A stretch of DNA of 43,714 bases from Alphaproteobacteria bacterium. Lineage in GTDB: Bacteria; Pseudomonadota; Alphaproteobacteria; UBA9219; RGZA01. The notes below the pieces were generated by a model that saw only the letters and a program-made list of their open reading frames with translations, searched no databases and was not told the DNA's origin. Shown here in pieces: positions 1 to 8,230 of the stretch; position 1 is the first letter of the stretch, and each line of letters opens with the position of its first letter. A program made the position numbers and the translations under genes. Location: positions 1 to 43,714 of the forward strand of contig JAKFVN010000009.1 in the NCBI GenBank assembly GCA_021732145.1. Reading direction: 5' to 3'.

Positions 1-261
1 AGACATGACCAAATCGCCGCTTTCCTCGACAATCTCCCCGCTTTTGATGCTGATACCCATCAAGCCCTTGGAGCGATGCAGCAGCACGATATCGAGCGGG
101 CGGTCGTACAAATCATCCATTTCCTCCAAATTGATTTTGGGGTTATGAAAGACTAATAATTCGCTGGTGAAATTGCGCAATGCGTGGCGAACATTTTGGC
201 GGCCGCGCTGCTGTTCATCGCGGGACAAATTGGGTGTAATCGCTTGTGCGCCAGAAGCCAT
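1..261 (-). CDS. Unrecognised protein, possibly nuclease-related (NERD-like), partial
   Basis: The ATG is at 259–261 and the frame stays open for 87 codons to the window edge, so only the N-terminus is visible. It begins 21 bases after the lolD stop on the same strand and is probably the last gene of the proS–lolC–lolD group. The first 45 residues are polar and rich in Arg and Gln, with no signal peptide or membrane segment. Residues 56–77 (LDIVLLHRSKGLMGISIKSG and onward) alternate hydrophobic and polar positions with a late Lys, a pattern seen in NERD or restriction-endonuclease-like folds (D…hydrophobic…K). That assignment is inference from a short stretch. In many alphaproteobacteria dnaE follows lolD; this is not the start of DnaE. 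No strong Shine-Dalgarno is visible. Confidence 0.6.
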   Translation of the reverse strand, partial: MASGAQAITPNLSRDEQQRGRQNVRHALRNFTSELLVFHNPKINLEEMDDLYDRPLDIVLLHRSKGLMGISIKSGEIVEESGDLVMS

Positions 262-282
262 ATATTACGCCGTGTTGAGAAT

Positions 283-972
283 CTAAACGGCAATGCCGTC
301 TTTCATTTCAATAACACGGTTTAATAGTTGCGCCAATTCAAGATTGTGCGTCGCCATCAGAATCGCGACCTGTTCGTTAACGCAGACTTCCTTCAGGACG
401 TTAAAGACCATGCCCGCATTGGCGGCATCCAGATTACCGGTTGGTTCATCGGCAATAAGCAATTGCGGTTTATTCGCAAGCGCCCGCGCAATGGCAACAC
501 GTTGCTGTTCGCCGCCCGACAGCTCCGCGGGGCGGTGGCTGAGTCGGCGTTCAAGGCCAACTTTTGTTAACAATTCTTTTGACCGCGCAGCGGCAACCGA
601 CGGCGAACGCCCTGCAATCATCTGTGGCAGCGACACGTTTTCCAGCGCCGAAAATTCCGGCAGCAAATGGTGAAATTGATACACAAAGCCGATGCGTTTG
701 GAACGCAGCGCCGTGCGCTGCTCATCGCTATTGGCAATCACCTTTTCGCCGCCAATCACCAACTCGCCGCTATCCGCCTTATCCAGCAACCCGATGATTT
801 GCAGCATGGTGGATTTACCCGAGCCCGATGGCCCCACCAGCGCCACCATTTCACCGGATTTTAGCGTTATGTTAATGCCGCGCAAGACATCCAACCGGTT
901 TTCACCGCTACGGAAGCTTTTGCGTAAATCGCGCGTCATGAGGACTTCATTACTCATAGCACTATCATTCAT
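283..972 (-). CDS. lolD: Lipoprotein-releasing ABC transporter ATPase LolD
   Basis: This is the ATPase of the inner-membrane Lol complex, which uses ATP to release lipoproteins to the LolA chaperone for outer-membrane sorting. At 229 residues it has the normal family length and all ABC motifs: Walker A GPSGSGKS (47–54), Q-loop Gln99, signature LSGGEQQ (151–157), Walker B LLIADEP (171–177) and the H-loop His209. Its ATG overlaps the end of the upstream permease gene by 8 bases, and GGAGG lies 9 bases before it inside that gene, which supports this start over the internal Met6. The two genes are presumably translationally coupled. The family is close to MacB and FtsE; the adjoining LolC/E-type permease decides for LolD. 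Confidence 0.96.
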   Translation of the reverse strand: MNDSAMSNEVLMTRDLRKSFRSGENRLDVLRGINITLKSGEMVALVGPSGSGKSTMLQIIGLLDKADSGELVIGGEKVIANSDEQRTALRSKRIGFVYQFHHLLPEFSALENVSLPQMIAGRSPSVAAARSKELLTKVGLERRLSHRPAELSGGEQQRVAIARALANKPQLLIADEPTGNLDAANAGMVFNVLKEVCVNEQVAILMATHNLELAQLLNRVIEMKDGIAV

Positions 973-2218
973 AACGCAGCGCCTCCACGGGGTCTAACCG
1001 CGCCGCGCGCCATGAAGGGTATAGCGTGGCAAGGAATGACAGGCTGAGCGCCATGATGACCACCTGCACCACTTCGCCCATGTCCAGCTTGGCTGGAAGC
1101 TGCGACAGGAAGTAAATTTCAGGAGAAAACAACTCGGTTCCCGTCAGGCTTTGCAGTGCCTGGCGGATATTTTCGATATTAAGGCTAAACCCAACGCCCA
1201 AGGCCACGCCCGCCAGCGTGCCAATCACGCCAATCGATGCGCCGGAAAGGAAGAAGATGCGCATCACCGAACCGCGCGAAGCGCCCATCGTGCGAAGAAT
1301 CGCGATATCCCGCCCCTTATCCTTCACCAGCATAATCATGCCGGAGATGATATTGAATGCAGCCACCAGAATGATGAGCGTGAGGATAAGAAACATCACA
1401 TTGCGTTCCACCTGCAAGGCATTCACGAAACTGGCATGCACATCGCGCCAGCTAAGGAGACGTAATGGCTGCCTGGATGTTTCATCCGCTGTTTTAATCA
1501 CGGCATCATAGACATCGTTCATCTTGTTGGGGTCTTCCACCATCATTTCCAGCATGGTAATGCCCTGCCCCATACCGAAAAAATTCTGCGCGGCTTCCAT
1601 GGGCATGAAGACAAAGTTATTATCAAATTCAAACATGCCCACATCGTAAATTGCGGCAATCGGGAATGCCTGAATGCGCGGCACGGTGCCGAACGCGGTT
1701 TGCATGCCACGCGGCGACACAAGCGTGATTTTACCGCCAGCCTTTAACCCCAATCGCTGCGCCATGCGAATGCCGATGGCAACGCCATCGTCCTGAAACG
1801 CTTGAAGGCTGCCCTGCTTCACCTTTTTGGAAAGAACCGGCTTCACTTTAATATCCTCCGGCTTAATGCCGCGCACCACAGCGCCTGATGCCGCTTCCTT
1901 GCTGGAGGTCAGCACCTGCCCTTCCACCAAGGGGGTGATGCCCTTCACGCCAGGAATTTTTGCCAAGGCATCGGTAAACATCGGTTCAGGATACATAAAG
2001 CCGCGCTGCGCGTAGATATTGAGATGGCCATTGAGGCCCAAAATGCGGGAGAAAAGTTCCGCGCGAAAGCCGTTCATTACCGCCATCACAATAATCAACG
2101 TTGCAACGCCAAGCGCAATGCCCAGTAGCGAGAACCAGCTGATGACGGAAATAAAGCCTTCGCGGCGCTTAGCGCGCAAATACCGCCATGCAACTGTGCG
2201 CTCGAACATGCTGAACAT
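965..2218 (-). CDS. lolC: Lipoprotein-releasing ABC transporter permease (LolC/LolE type)
   Basis: This is the membrane subunit partnering LolD. I chose the ATG at 2216–2218 (417 residues), which overlaps the proS stop as TAATG; an upstream in-frame GTG at 2230 would add four residues inside proS. The family layout is present: a first membrane helix around residues 25–48, a large periplasmic domain of about 200 residues, then three C-terminal helices of the FtsX type, the first leading into the cytoplasmic coupling segment KDKGRDIAILRTMGAS. The C-terminus ARLDPVEALRYE is typical of the family. Only one permease gene is present here, as is common in alphaproteobacteria, where a single protein may do the work of LolC and LolE; the symbol lolC is therefore conventional. 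Confidence 0.93.
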   Translation of the reverse strand: MFSMFERTVAWRYLRAKRREGFISVISWFSLLGIALGVATLIIVMAVMNGFRAELFSRILGLNGHLNIYAQRGFMYPEPMFTDALAKIPGVKGITPLVEGQVLTSSKEAASGAVVRGIKPEDIKVKPVLSKKVKQGSLQAFQDDGVAIGIRMAQRLGLKAGGKITLVSPRGMQTAFGTVPRIQAFPIAAIYDVGMFEFDNNFVFMPMEAAQNFFGMGQGITMLEMMVEDPNKMNDVYDAVIKTADETSRQPLRLLSWRDVHASFVNALQVERNVMFLILTLIILVAAFNIISGMIMLVKDKGRDIAILRTMGASRGSVMRIFFLSGASIGVIGTLAGVALGVGFSLNIENIRQALQSLTGTELFSPEIYFLSQLPAKLDMGEVVQVVIMALSLSFLATLYPSWRAARLDPVEALRYE

Positions 2219-3546
2219 TATTTGCCGCACACTTTCTGCTCGGTTACTTTTTTTAGGGCATCTTCAATCGATACTTCAGCGCGTTCGCCGGATTTACGGT
2301 TCTTCAATTCCACAAGGCCCTTATCCAACCCGCGGCCCCCGATGATTTGCCACGGCAAGCCAATCAAATCGCAATCGGCGAACTTCGTGCCGGCACGTTC
2401 ATCGCGGTCATCATACAGCACTTCAACGCCTGCCTGTTGCAGCTTCACGTAAATGTCATCGCACATCCTGGTTGCTGCCGCGTCATTGGCTTTGAGATTA
2501 AGCAAGCCGACCTTGTATGGCGCAACCGCTTCCGGCCAGATGATGCCTGCATCATCATGGCATGCTTCGATGATCGCGCCCACCAGGCGTGATACGCCAA
2601 TACCGTATGAACCCATTTCCAAGGTAATCAAATCACCATTGGGGCCCGTTACCTTCGCGCCCATCGGTTCGGAATATTTCGTGCCGAAATAGAAAATATG
2701 GCCTACTTCAATGCCACGTGCTTGCAGCAATTCGCTATCCGGCAAACCTGCTGCACCGGGCTTATGCTTTTCATCCGTTGCGGCATAAAGCTTCGTGTAC
2801 TTATCAAAGAACGGGTTTAAATCATCATTATAACCAATCGCTTCCTTGAGCGGGTCAGTCTTCACCCAATCCGGATGGCAGAACACGCCGCTTTCGCCGG
2901 TTTCGGCGAGAATAATAAACTCATGGCTCATATCGCCGCCAATGGGGCCGGTATCCGCCTGCATCGGAATGGCCTGCAATCCCATACGCGCAAAAATGCG
3001 CAGGTATGAGAGGAACATTTTTTGGTAGGCAATGCGCGCGCCTGCTTTATCCAGGTCAAACGAATAGGCATCCTTCATCAGGAATTCGCGGCCGCGCATC
3101 ACGCCAAAACGCGGGCGCACTTCATCGCGGAACTTCCACTGCATGTGATACAGGTTTTTCGGCACATCACGATACGTCTTCACCGATGCACGGAAAATAT
3201 CCGTAATCATTTCTTCGTTCGTTGGGCCGTACAGCATTTCACGTTCATGGCGGTCTTTGATGCGCAGCATTTCCTTGCCGTATGCTTCATAGCGGCCGGA
3301 TTGCTGCCACAGCTCGGCTGGCTGAATGGTGGGCATCAATACTTCTTGCGCGCCCGCTTCATCCTGTCCTTCACGCACAATCTGCTCAATCTTGCGCAGC
3401 ACGCGGTAACCCATCGGCAGCCACGCATAAATCCCTGCGCTGGTCTGGCGTACAAGCCCTGCGCGCAGCATCAAACGGTGGGAAACAATCTGCGCTTCAG
3501 TCGGGTTTTCTTTAAGCGTAGGCAGGAAATATTGGGATAAACGCAT
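2218..3546 (-). CDS. proS: Prolyl-tRNA synthetase, short alphaproteobacterial form
   Basis: This class II synthetase charges tRNA-Pro with proline. At 442 residues it is much shorter than the roughly 570-residue bacterial enzyme. Motif 2 ([17 protein letters not shown], about 139–155) is followed after only about 150 residues by motif 3 ([10 protein letters not shown]), so the cis-editing INS domain that normally separates them is missing. This is the known short form of alphaproteobacteria, in which misacylated Ala-tRNA-Pro is cleared by free-standing editing proteins; none is in this window. The C-terminal anticodon-binding domain (about residues 345–440) is present. The ATG at 3544–3546 follows AAGAAGAAT. 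A gap of 120 bases and a terminator-like hairpin separate it from the upstream gene, suggesting its own promoter. The last base pairs overlap lolC. Confidence 0.97.
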   Translation of the reverse strand: MRLSQYFLPTLKENPTEAQIVSHRLMLRAGLVRQTSAGIYAWLPMGYRVLRKIEQIVREGQDEAGAQEVLMPTIQPAELWQQSGRYEAYGKEMLRIKDRHEREMLYGPTNEEMITDIFRASVKTYRDVPKNLYHMQWKFRDEVRPRFGVMRGREFLMKDAYSFDLDKAGARIAYQKMFLSYLRIFARMGLQAIPMQADTGPIGGDMSHEFIILAETGESGVFCHPDWVKTDPLKEAIGYNDDLNPFFDKYTKLYAATDEKHKPGAAGLPDSELLQARGIEVGHIFYFGTKYSEPMGAKVTGPNGDLITLEMGSYGIGVSRLVGAIIEACHDDAGIIWPEAVAPYKVGLLNLKANDAAATRMCDDIYVKLQQAGVEVLYDDRDERAGTKFADCDLIGLPWQIIGGRGLDKGLVELKNRKSGERAEVSIEDALKKVTEQKVCGK

Positions 3547-3607
3547 GGGGTTTTATTCTTCTTTGGTAAGGCGGCCAGATAACTTCGTGTGAGCCATGAA
3601 GCTAATC

Positions 3608-3646
3608 AAAAACTGGCGCAATGTCACCCCAGTTATCTCGCCAGTT
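3608..3646 (-). terminator. Possible intrinsic terminator between the nuo-tag run and proS
   Basis: On the minus strand the 8-base arm AACTGGCG (3639–3646) pairs with CGCCAGTT (3611–3618), leaving a 20-base loop, and is followed by a five-T run that includes the last two stem bases (3608–3612). It lies 20 bases after the stop of the small exported gene and 60 bases before proS. The loop is long and the T run short, so termination would be partial. The motif CCAGTTATC also occurs twice on the plus strand at 3629–3637 and 3641–3649. Confidence 0.45.
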
Positions 3647-3666
3647 ATCAGGTGATTTGCGCCTTA

Positions 3667-4110
3667 TTACGGCTTATGATTACGGCACAATACCGCCAAC
3701 TGGCGCTCAGCCGCGGCATCCAGCGGCTGGCCGTTCAAATAGGCCTTGCCTTGCTTGAAGGTGATATAGCCCGCAACAATCTCACCCATAACCGATGGCA
3801 CATTCGGATTATTGCCGGGCGTAACGGTTGGGATTGGCGGAACTTTCAACCCGAATGCCTTGGCGGCATCGAGCGTGAGGCGAAGATAGAGGCTATCTTC
3901 AATATGATAATCGATTGGCGGAGCAATATCGGCTGGCACAACTTTGTTCCCATGCATGTCCATGCCCGGTTTATAGGCAACATCGGCATCCGGCACATGC
4001 CTTGTTGCATAGCGGCATGCGGATGGCTCCACGCGGATAGCCCGAGCGGCATCCTGCGCCCACACAGGCGCAGCCAGCAACGCAAACAGCATGAAGAAAA
4101 GTTTAGTCAT
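3667..4110 (-). CDS. Small exported protein of unknown function
   Basis: The 147-residue product begins with a clear Sec signal peptide (MTKLFFMLFALLAAPVWA, cleavage probably after Ala18), so the mature protein of about 129 residues should be periplasmic. I do not recognise the mature domain. It has two cysteines (in PSACRYATR and AVLCRNH) that could form a disulfide, a Pro-rich middle (LKVPPIPTVTPGNNPNVPS), and the segment GYITFKQGKAYLNGQPLDAAAERQL near the end, of which the first part looks like a beta hairpin. Its ATG overlaps the tag stop by four bases (ATGA), so it is the last gene of the long minus-strand run. Its signal peptide and frame coupling make it a credible gene. Confidence 0.75.
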   Translation of the reverse strand: MTKLFFMLFALLAAPVWAQDAARAIRVEPSACRYATRHVPDADVAYKPGMDMHGNKVVPADIAPPIDYHIEDSLYLRLTLDAAKAFGLKVPPIPTVTPGNNPNVPSVMGEIVAGYITFKQGKAYLNGQPLDAAAERQLAVLCRNHKP

Positions 4111-4685
4111 TTATATTTAAACCCTTTCTTTTCTGCGTTGCGCCACGGCACATCATACTCTTTTTTCAGGCGCTTATAAACAGGGCAGTTTTCCGCGTGG
4201 GAACCCGGCAAATAGCCGATGCTCATTAAAAATTCGCCGACAATTTCGCCGCCCGTAAACTTGAAATGCTTCTTAAACAGCTTGACCCATTCGGTCTTGG
4301 TCAGCGGGTGATGATAGCTGAGGAATGCTGAAAACCCCTTTAGCGCCTTGTCTTTATATACATCGCGCATGGCAATCAGGCGCTTGGCGTTTTCAATAAT
4401 CGCCTGCACCTTTAAACGATTGCGAATAATGCCTTCATCCGCCAGCAGGCGTTTGATGTCTGCACCCTTATACGCCGCAACCTTGTTCACGTTGAACTTA
4501 TCAAACGCCTTTACCATGCGCGGGCGTTTTTTAAGAACAATTTCCCACGATAGCCCTGCCTGAAAAATTTCAAGGCAAAGCCGCTCGAATAATTCATGCT
4601 CGGTGGTTAAAGGGAAGCCGTATTGCTCGTTATGATAATGCGCATGGATTTCATGGCCCGGCGCTTTGATGCAATACCCGCTCAT
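4107..4685 (-). CDS. tag: DNA-3-methyladenine glycosylase I
   Basis: Tag removes 3-methyladenine from alkylated DNA as the first step of base excision repair. The 192-residue product matches the E. coli enzyme in length. Zinc ligands are recognisable as Cys5 and His18 near the N-terminus and the HxxxC pair in SHAENC near residue 170. The catalytic region LCLEIFQAGLSW holds Glu39 and the base-stacking Trp47. The usual N-terminal YHDxEWGxP is here YHNEQYGFP, a divergent version. The ATG at 4683–4685 overlaps the upstream DUF1467 stop as ATGA, and the gene's own stop overlaps the next start in the same way. Tag is not a standard member of the nuo–rnj–proS neighbourhood, so it looks like a local insertion. 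Confidence 0.92.
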   Translation of the reverse strand: MSGYCIKAPGHEIHAHYHNEQYGFPLTTEHELFERLCLEIFQAGLSWEIVLKKRPRMVKAFDKFNVNKVAAYKGADIKRLLADEGIIRNRLKVQAIIENAKRLIAMRDVYKDKALKGFSAFLSYHHPLTKTEWVKLFKKHFKFTGGEIVGEFLMSIGYLPGSHAENCPVYKRLKKEYDVPWRNAEKKGFKYK

Positions 4686-4948
4686 AGCTTATCCTCAATG
4701 GCAAATTGCTTGGCCATGCGCGCAAATGAAATAGCATCGTTTTCCACCAGCGCATAGACGATCAACCATAAGACGCAGGTCAGCAGCGTAGTACGCAGCA
4801 CGACCTTTTTCATATCGGGCTGCATGGGCGTGCCGGGCATGATGCCTTTTTCCTGAACGGCTGGGTGCTTTACACCCCACGGCAGCACGGCAAAAATTGC
4901 CACCCACCAGATAATCAGGAATACCATAATACCGCTGGTGATTGTCAT
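4682..4948 (-). CDS. DUF1467 family membrane protein
   Basis: This 88-residue protein has two membrane helices, about residues 6–26 and 52–70, flanking a short loop. It matches the DUF1467 pattern: IIWWVAIFAVLPWGV in helix one, a following VxPGTP-like segment (IMPGTPMQPDMKK), and a second hydrophobic helix. Function is unknown for the family. In alphaproteobacteria this gene usually sits between rnj (or mce) and proS, which agrees with its place here two bases after rnj. The ATG is at 4946–4948; the stop overlaps tag by four bases. Confidence 0.85.
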   Translation of the reverse strand: MTITSGIMVFLIIWWVAIFAVLPWGVKHPAVQEKGIMPGTPMQPDMKKVVLRTTLLTCVLWLIVYALVENDAISFARMAKQFAIEDKL

Positions 4949-4950
4949 AT

Positions 4951-6654
4951 CTACACCCGCATCACGTGAACTTCGGTAACAGGCTTTTTGCCATAGCGTT
5001 CATTCATGGCGCGGCGCACGGCGTTTTTAACCGCGTGCTGAACCGCCACATCATCAATGCGCTGCGATTTGGGCATGGTTTCAAACGCATCAATCACGGC
5101 GCTGCGAGCAATGTTCCGGTCTTGCTCCGCCCGCGCGCTGTCATCCACGCCAAATCCTTTAATGGTAATTTGCGGGTCAACGAGCAAATGGCCTTTTTCA
5201 TCCACCACCATCGTCACCACGGCAACGCCGTTCCACATCATCTTGGTGCGATCTTTAAACGCGCTGTCGGATAACGGGCGAACCTTGATGCCATCCAGAA
5301 CCCAGCGGCCAGATTGCACGTCGCCCACTTTTTCCGGCGCGTCATTGGCAGCAAGGCGAATAATTTGCCCGTTTGATGGAATAAGCGTGTGCGGAATTTG
5401 GCACAGCTTGGCGATACGCGCATTTTCCATCTGGTGGCGCATTTCGCCGTGTACCGGCAATGCGATTTGCGGGCGCACCCATTGATACATTTGCGTCAAT
5501 TCATCTTGGCATGGATGGCCGGATACATGAATGGAATGATCTTTATCTGTTACCACCTGAATGCCTTGGCGCGCTAATGCGTTTTGTACCTTCGCAATCG
5601 CCTTTTCATTGCCCGGAATTTCACGGGAGGAGTACATGACCACATCCCCCTCTTCCAGTGTTAGTTCCTGATGGCTGTCGGTTGCCAGCTTGGTCAGTGC
5701 AGCGCGGAATTCGCCTTGGCTGCCGGTACAGATATAAACGACCTTATCGCGCGGAACATAACCCGCTTCTTCTTCATTTAAAAAACGCACATCATTGGGA
5801 ATATACCCCGTATCACGCGCGGCCTGTTCCATGCGCCACAGCGAACGGCCAACCAAAGCGGTTTCACGGCCATTTTCACGCGCCGCATAAAATACCGACA
5901 ACAACCGCGCCACATTGCTGGAAAAGCACGTCACGACAATGCGGTTCTGGTAATTCCTGAAAAGCTTGCGGAATTCTTCGCGCACTTCTTTTTCAGAACC
6001 CGAATGCCCCGGCACCATCGCATTGGTGGAATCCATGACAATCGCGAGCGTGTTTTTGCTGCCAAGACTTTTTAGTGTTTCGACATCGCTGGCATTGCCG
6101 ACCAATGGCGTTGGGTCAAATTTCCAATCGCCGGTATGCAGCACATTGCCGTGCTTGGTTTTAATGATGATGCAATTCGATTCAGGAATGGAATGCGTAA
6201 TGTTGACCCACTGCATTTCAAAGGGGCCCAGCTTCACGGTGCCCGACAACGGCACTTCGATAATGCGGATTTTATGCTGTAAATCGCGTTCTTTCAGCTT
6301 TGCGCGCAGCAATGCGGCCGTGAACGGCGTTGCATAAACGGGGCATTCCAGCTGCGGCCATAAATATTCAATTGCGCCCAGATGATCTTCATGGCCGTGG
6401 GTTAGCACCAATCCCACCAAATCATTCTTGCGTTCGGCAATAAAGGTTGGATCCGGCATAATCACATCAATGCCGGGCATGGTTTCATCGGCGAAAGTTA
6501 CGCCCAAATCGACCATCAGCCATTTGCCCTGCGTTCCATAGAGCGTCAGGTTCATGCCGATTTCGCCGGCGCCGCCTAACGGCAAAAAATACAGCGCATC
6601 ATCGCCCGGCTTGTATAAATCTTGGCGATAAAGGTCTTTATTCGGTTTACTCAT
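4951..6654 (-). CDS. rnj: Ribonuclease J
   Basis: RNase J is a metallo-beta-lactamase/beta-CASP nuclease with endo- and 5'-to-3' exonuclease activity in mRNA decay and rRNA maturation. The 567-residue product carries the zinc motif HGHEDH at residues 86–91, further ligand segments (THSIPES, HTGDWKFD, MDSTNA), the beta-CASP region with FSSNVARL, the GSQGEFRAAL stretch, and the late VSGHP and LPVHGE motifs. A C-terminal domain of about 110 residues ends VTEVHVMRV. The ATG at 6652–6654 overlaps the coaX stop as ATGA. RNase J is the usual mRNA 5' exonuclease in alphaproteobacteria, and its position next to coaX and birA is conserved there. Confidence 0.95.
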   Translation of the reverse strand: MSKPNKDLYRQDLYKPGDDALYFLPLGGAGEIGMNLTLYGTQGKWLMVDLGVTFADETMPGIDVIMPDPTFIAERKNDLVGLVLTHGHEDHLGAIEYLWPQLECPVYATPFTAALLRAKLKERDLQHKIRIIEVPLSGTVKLGPFEMQWVNITHSIPESNCIIIKTKHGNVLHTGDWKFDPTPLVGNASDVETLKSLGSKNTLAIVMDSTNAMVPGHSGSEKEVREEFRKLFRNYQNRIVVTCFSSNVARLLSVFYAARENGRETALVGRSLWRMEQAARDTGYIPNDVRFLNEEEAGYVPRDKVVYICTGSQGEFRAALTKLATDSHQELTLEEGDVVMYSSREIPGNEKAIAKVQNALARQGIQVVTDKDHSIHVSGHPCQDELTQMYQWVRPQIALPVHGEMRHQMENARIAKLCQIPHTLIPSNGQIIRLAANDAPEKVGDVQSGRWVLDGIKVRPLSDSAFKDRTKMMWNGVAVVTMVVDEKGHLLVDPQITIKGFGVDDSARAEQDRNIARSAVIDAFETMPKSQRIDDVAVQHAVKNAVRRAMNERYGKKPVTEVHVMRV

Positions 6655-7430
6655 TTCTTGTTCTTTTCGTAAATCAGGCGCAGGCCCATCAGCGTTAAAT
6701 CCATATCCACTTTCTGGATGATGGCTGTTCCCGTCTGGAACAATGGCGATAAACCGCCCGTTGCAATCACCGTCATCGGTGTCTTGCTAATTGCTTCGTA
6801 TTCACTGCGCAGGCGCGCAACCATGCCTTCGATCAACCCGATATACCCCCAATACACACCGGACTGCATCGCATCAATCGTCGTCGTGCCAATCACATTC
6901 TGCGGTCTATCGACATTCACGCGCGGCAGCTTGGCGGCCGCCATATGCAGCGCTTGCAGCGATAAATTAATGCCGGGTGCAATTGCGCCGCCGCGGTATC
7001 CTTCGCTATCCACCACATCGAATGTCGTCGCTGTACCAAAATCAATAATAACCAGTGGTGGGCCGTAAAGGTGACATGCGGCAACGGCGTTCACCAATCG
7101 ATCCGCGCCAACTTCCTGCGGGCGCGGCAATAACGCTTTAATACCCAAATCCATATTGGTCTGGCCGACAATCAACGGCTCGCAATTAAAGAATTGGCGG
7201 CACAGGCTTTTCAGCGTGAAATCCAAATCCGGCACAACGGATGCGATGATGGCGGCTCTAAAATCAGATGGCTTGATGCCCGCGCCCGATAGCCAGTGCG
7301 ACAGGAATGCGTTGTATTCATCCTTGGTGCGCTTGCCATCGGTTGCGCTGCGCCACGCGCCTTTGAGCGTTTGCCCGTCAAAGGCAGCAAACACAACATT
7401 GGTATTCCCGGCATCAATACACAGTAACAT
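6651..7430 (-). CDS. coaX: Type III pantothenate kinase
   Basis: CoaX phosphorylates pantothenate, the first step of coenzyme A synthesis, and belongs to the ASKHA fold. The 259-residue sequence shows the N-terminal phosphate motif DAGNTN (residues 6–11), the central DFGTATTFDVV segment, the GGAIAPGINLS loop and the late ATGGLSPLF motif, all typical of type III enzymes, which need a monovalent cation and are insensitive to CoA feedback. The start at 7428–7430 overlaps the birA stop by one base (TAATG), and the end overlaps rnj by four. The birA–coaX pair is common because both serve cofactor pathways, but the coupling here may only reflect the compact operon. Confidence 0.95.
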   Translation of the reverse strand: MLLCIDAGNTNVVFAAFDGQTLKGAWRSATDGKRTKDEYNAFLSHWLSGAGIKPSDFRAAIIASVVPDLDFTLKSLCRQFFNCEPLIVGQTNMDLGIKALLPRPQEVGADRLVNAVAACHLYGPPLVIIDFGTATTFDVVDSEGYRGGAIAPGINLSLQALHMAAAKLPRVNVDRPQNVIGTTTIDAMQSGVYWGYIGLIEGMVARLRSEYEAISKTPMTVIATGGLSPLFQTGTAIIQKVDMDLTLMGLRLIYEKNKK

Positions 7431-8227
7431 TATAAATCACTTTTTTCTGGCGCAGCCTTTTCAGGAAAGAAAACATCGCCATGCGTAATACGGTGCACAA
7501 GGCCATCATTTTCTTTCAGCAGCAATGCGCCGCTTTCTTCCTCCACGCCCATAAATGTGCCGGTGATTTTTCCGCCATCCGGCAGAAAATCCGACACACG
7601 AATAGATATGGTTTCGCCTAGGTTTTTAGCAAGATTTAGCCATTCAGGGCGAATGTTTTTAAGCCCCAAAGCCAGCCAATTCTGATAAAGCGGTTCAAAC
7701 TGCTGCAAAATAAGGGTTAGAACGCTTTCCGGCGTTGCATCCTGCTGCTTGGCGCCTTCAAAAACAAGGTCGGTTGCGGGGAAAAGCGCGCTTTCCGGAT
7801 GATTGCGGCAGTTTACGCCAAAGCCCATCAGCATCACTTTTTGGCCCGATGCCGTCTGATGCACTTCCAATAAAATGCCGGAAATTTTACGCGCATTCAC
7901 CAGCACATCATTCGGCCATTTGACCTGTACCTGGCTTTTATTCGAGAGAATGTTTTTCAGCGCTTCGGCAATCGCCAGCGATAGCACAAAACATAACTGC
8001 CCCCATTCGATTTCAGGACGGTCGGGTTTTAACACCAGCGTTGCGTATAAATTGCCAAGCGGGGATTCCCATGCGCGGCTGCCGCGCCCGCGTCCTGCCC
8101 CTTGTTCTTTGGCTGTTATCACGCTGCGATCTTGCGCAAGGCCTTCACCCAGAAAGCGCACAGCTTCTTCATTCGTGCTCCCGACTTTTTCAAGCGGGAT
8201 GTAGGTATAACCTGTGGGCAGATCCAT
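7430..8227 (-). CDS. birA: Biotin–[acetyl-CoA-carboxylase] ligase
   Basis: BirA activates biotin with ATP and attaches it to the carboxyl-carrier protein of acetyl-CoA carboxylase. The 265 residues contain the catalytic domain from the start: GSTNEEA near 17, the biotin-binding loop GRGRGSRAW (45–53), and KWPNDVLV (103–110) followed by KISGILLE. A small C-terminal SH3-like domain follows, ending around GDVFF. The N-terminal winged-helix repressor domain of E. coli BirA is absent, so this is a monofunctional ligase and should not repress the biotin operon directly. The ATG begins three bases after the nuoN stop. Confidence 0.95.
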   Translation of the reverse strand: MDLPTGYTYIPLEKVGSTNEEAVRFLGEGLAQDRSVITAKEQGAGRGRGSRAWESPLGNLYATLVLKPDRPEIEWGQLCFVLSLAIAEALKNILSNKSQVQVKWPNDVLVNARKISGILLEVHQTASGQKVMLMGFGVNCRNHPESALFPATDLVFEGAKQQDATPESVLTLILQQFEPLYQNWLALGLKNIRPEWLNLAKNLGETISIRVSDFLPDGGKITGTFMGVEEESGALLLKENDGLVHRITHGDVFFPEKAAPEKSDL

Positions 8228-8230
8228 TAA

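Noticed and set aside
3022-3540. 172-codon plus-strand frame opposite proS
   Set aside because: Its Gln-, His- and Arg-rich sequence reads as the reverse strand of a well-conserved gene.
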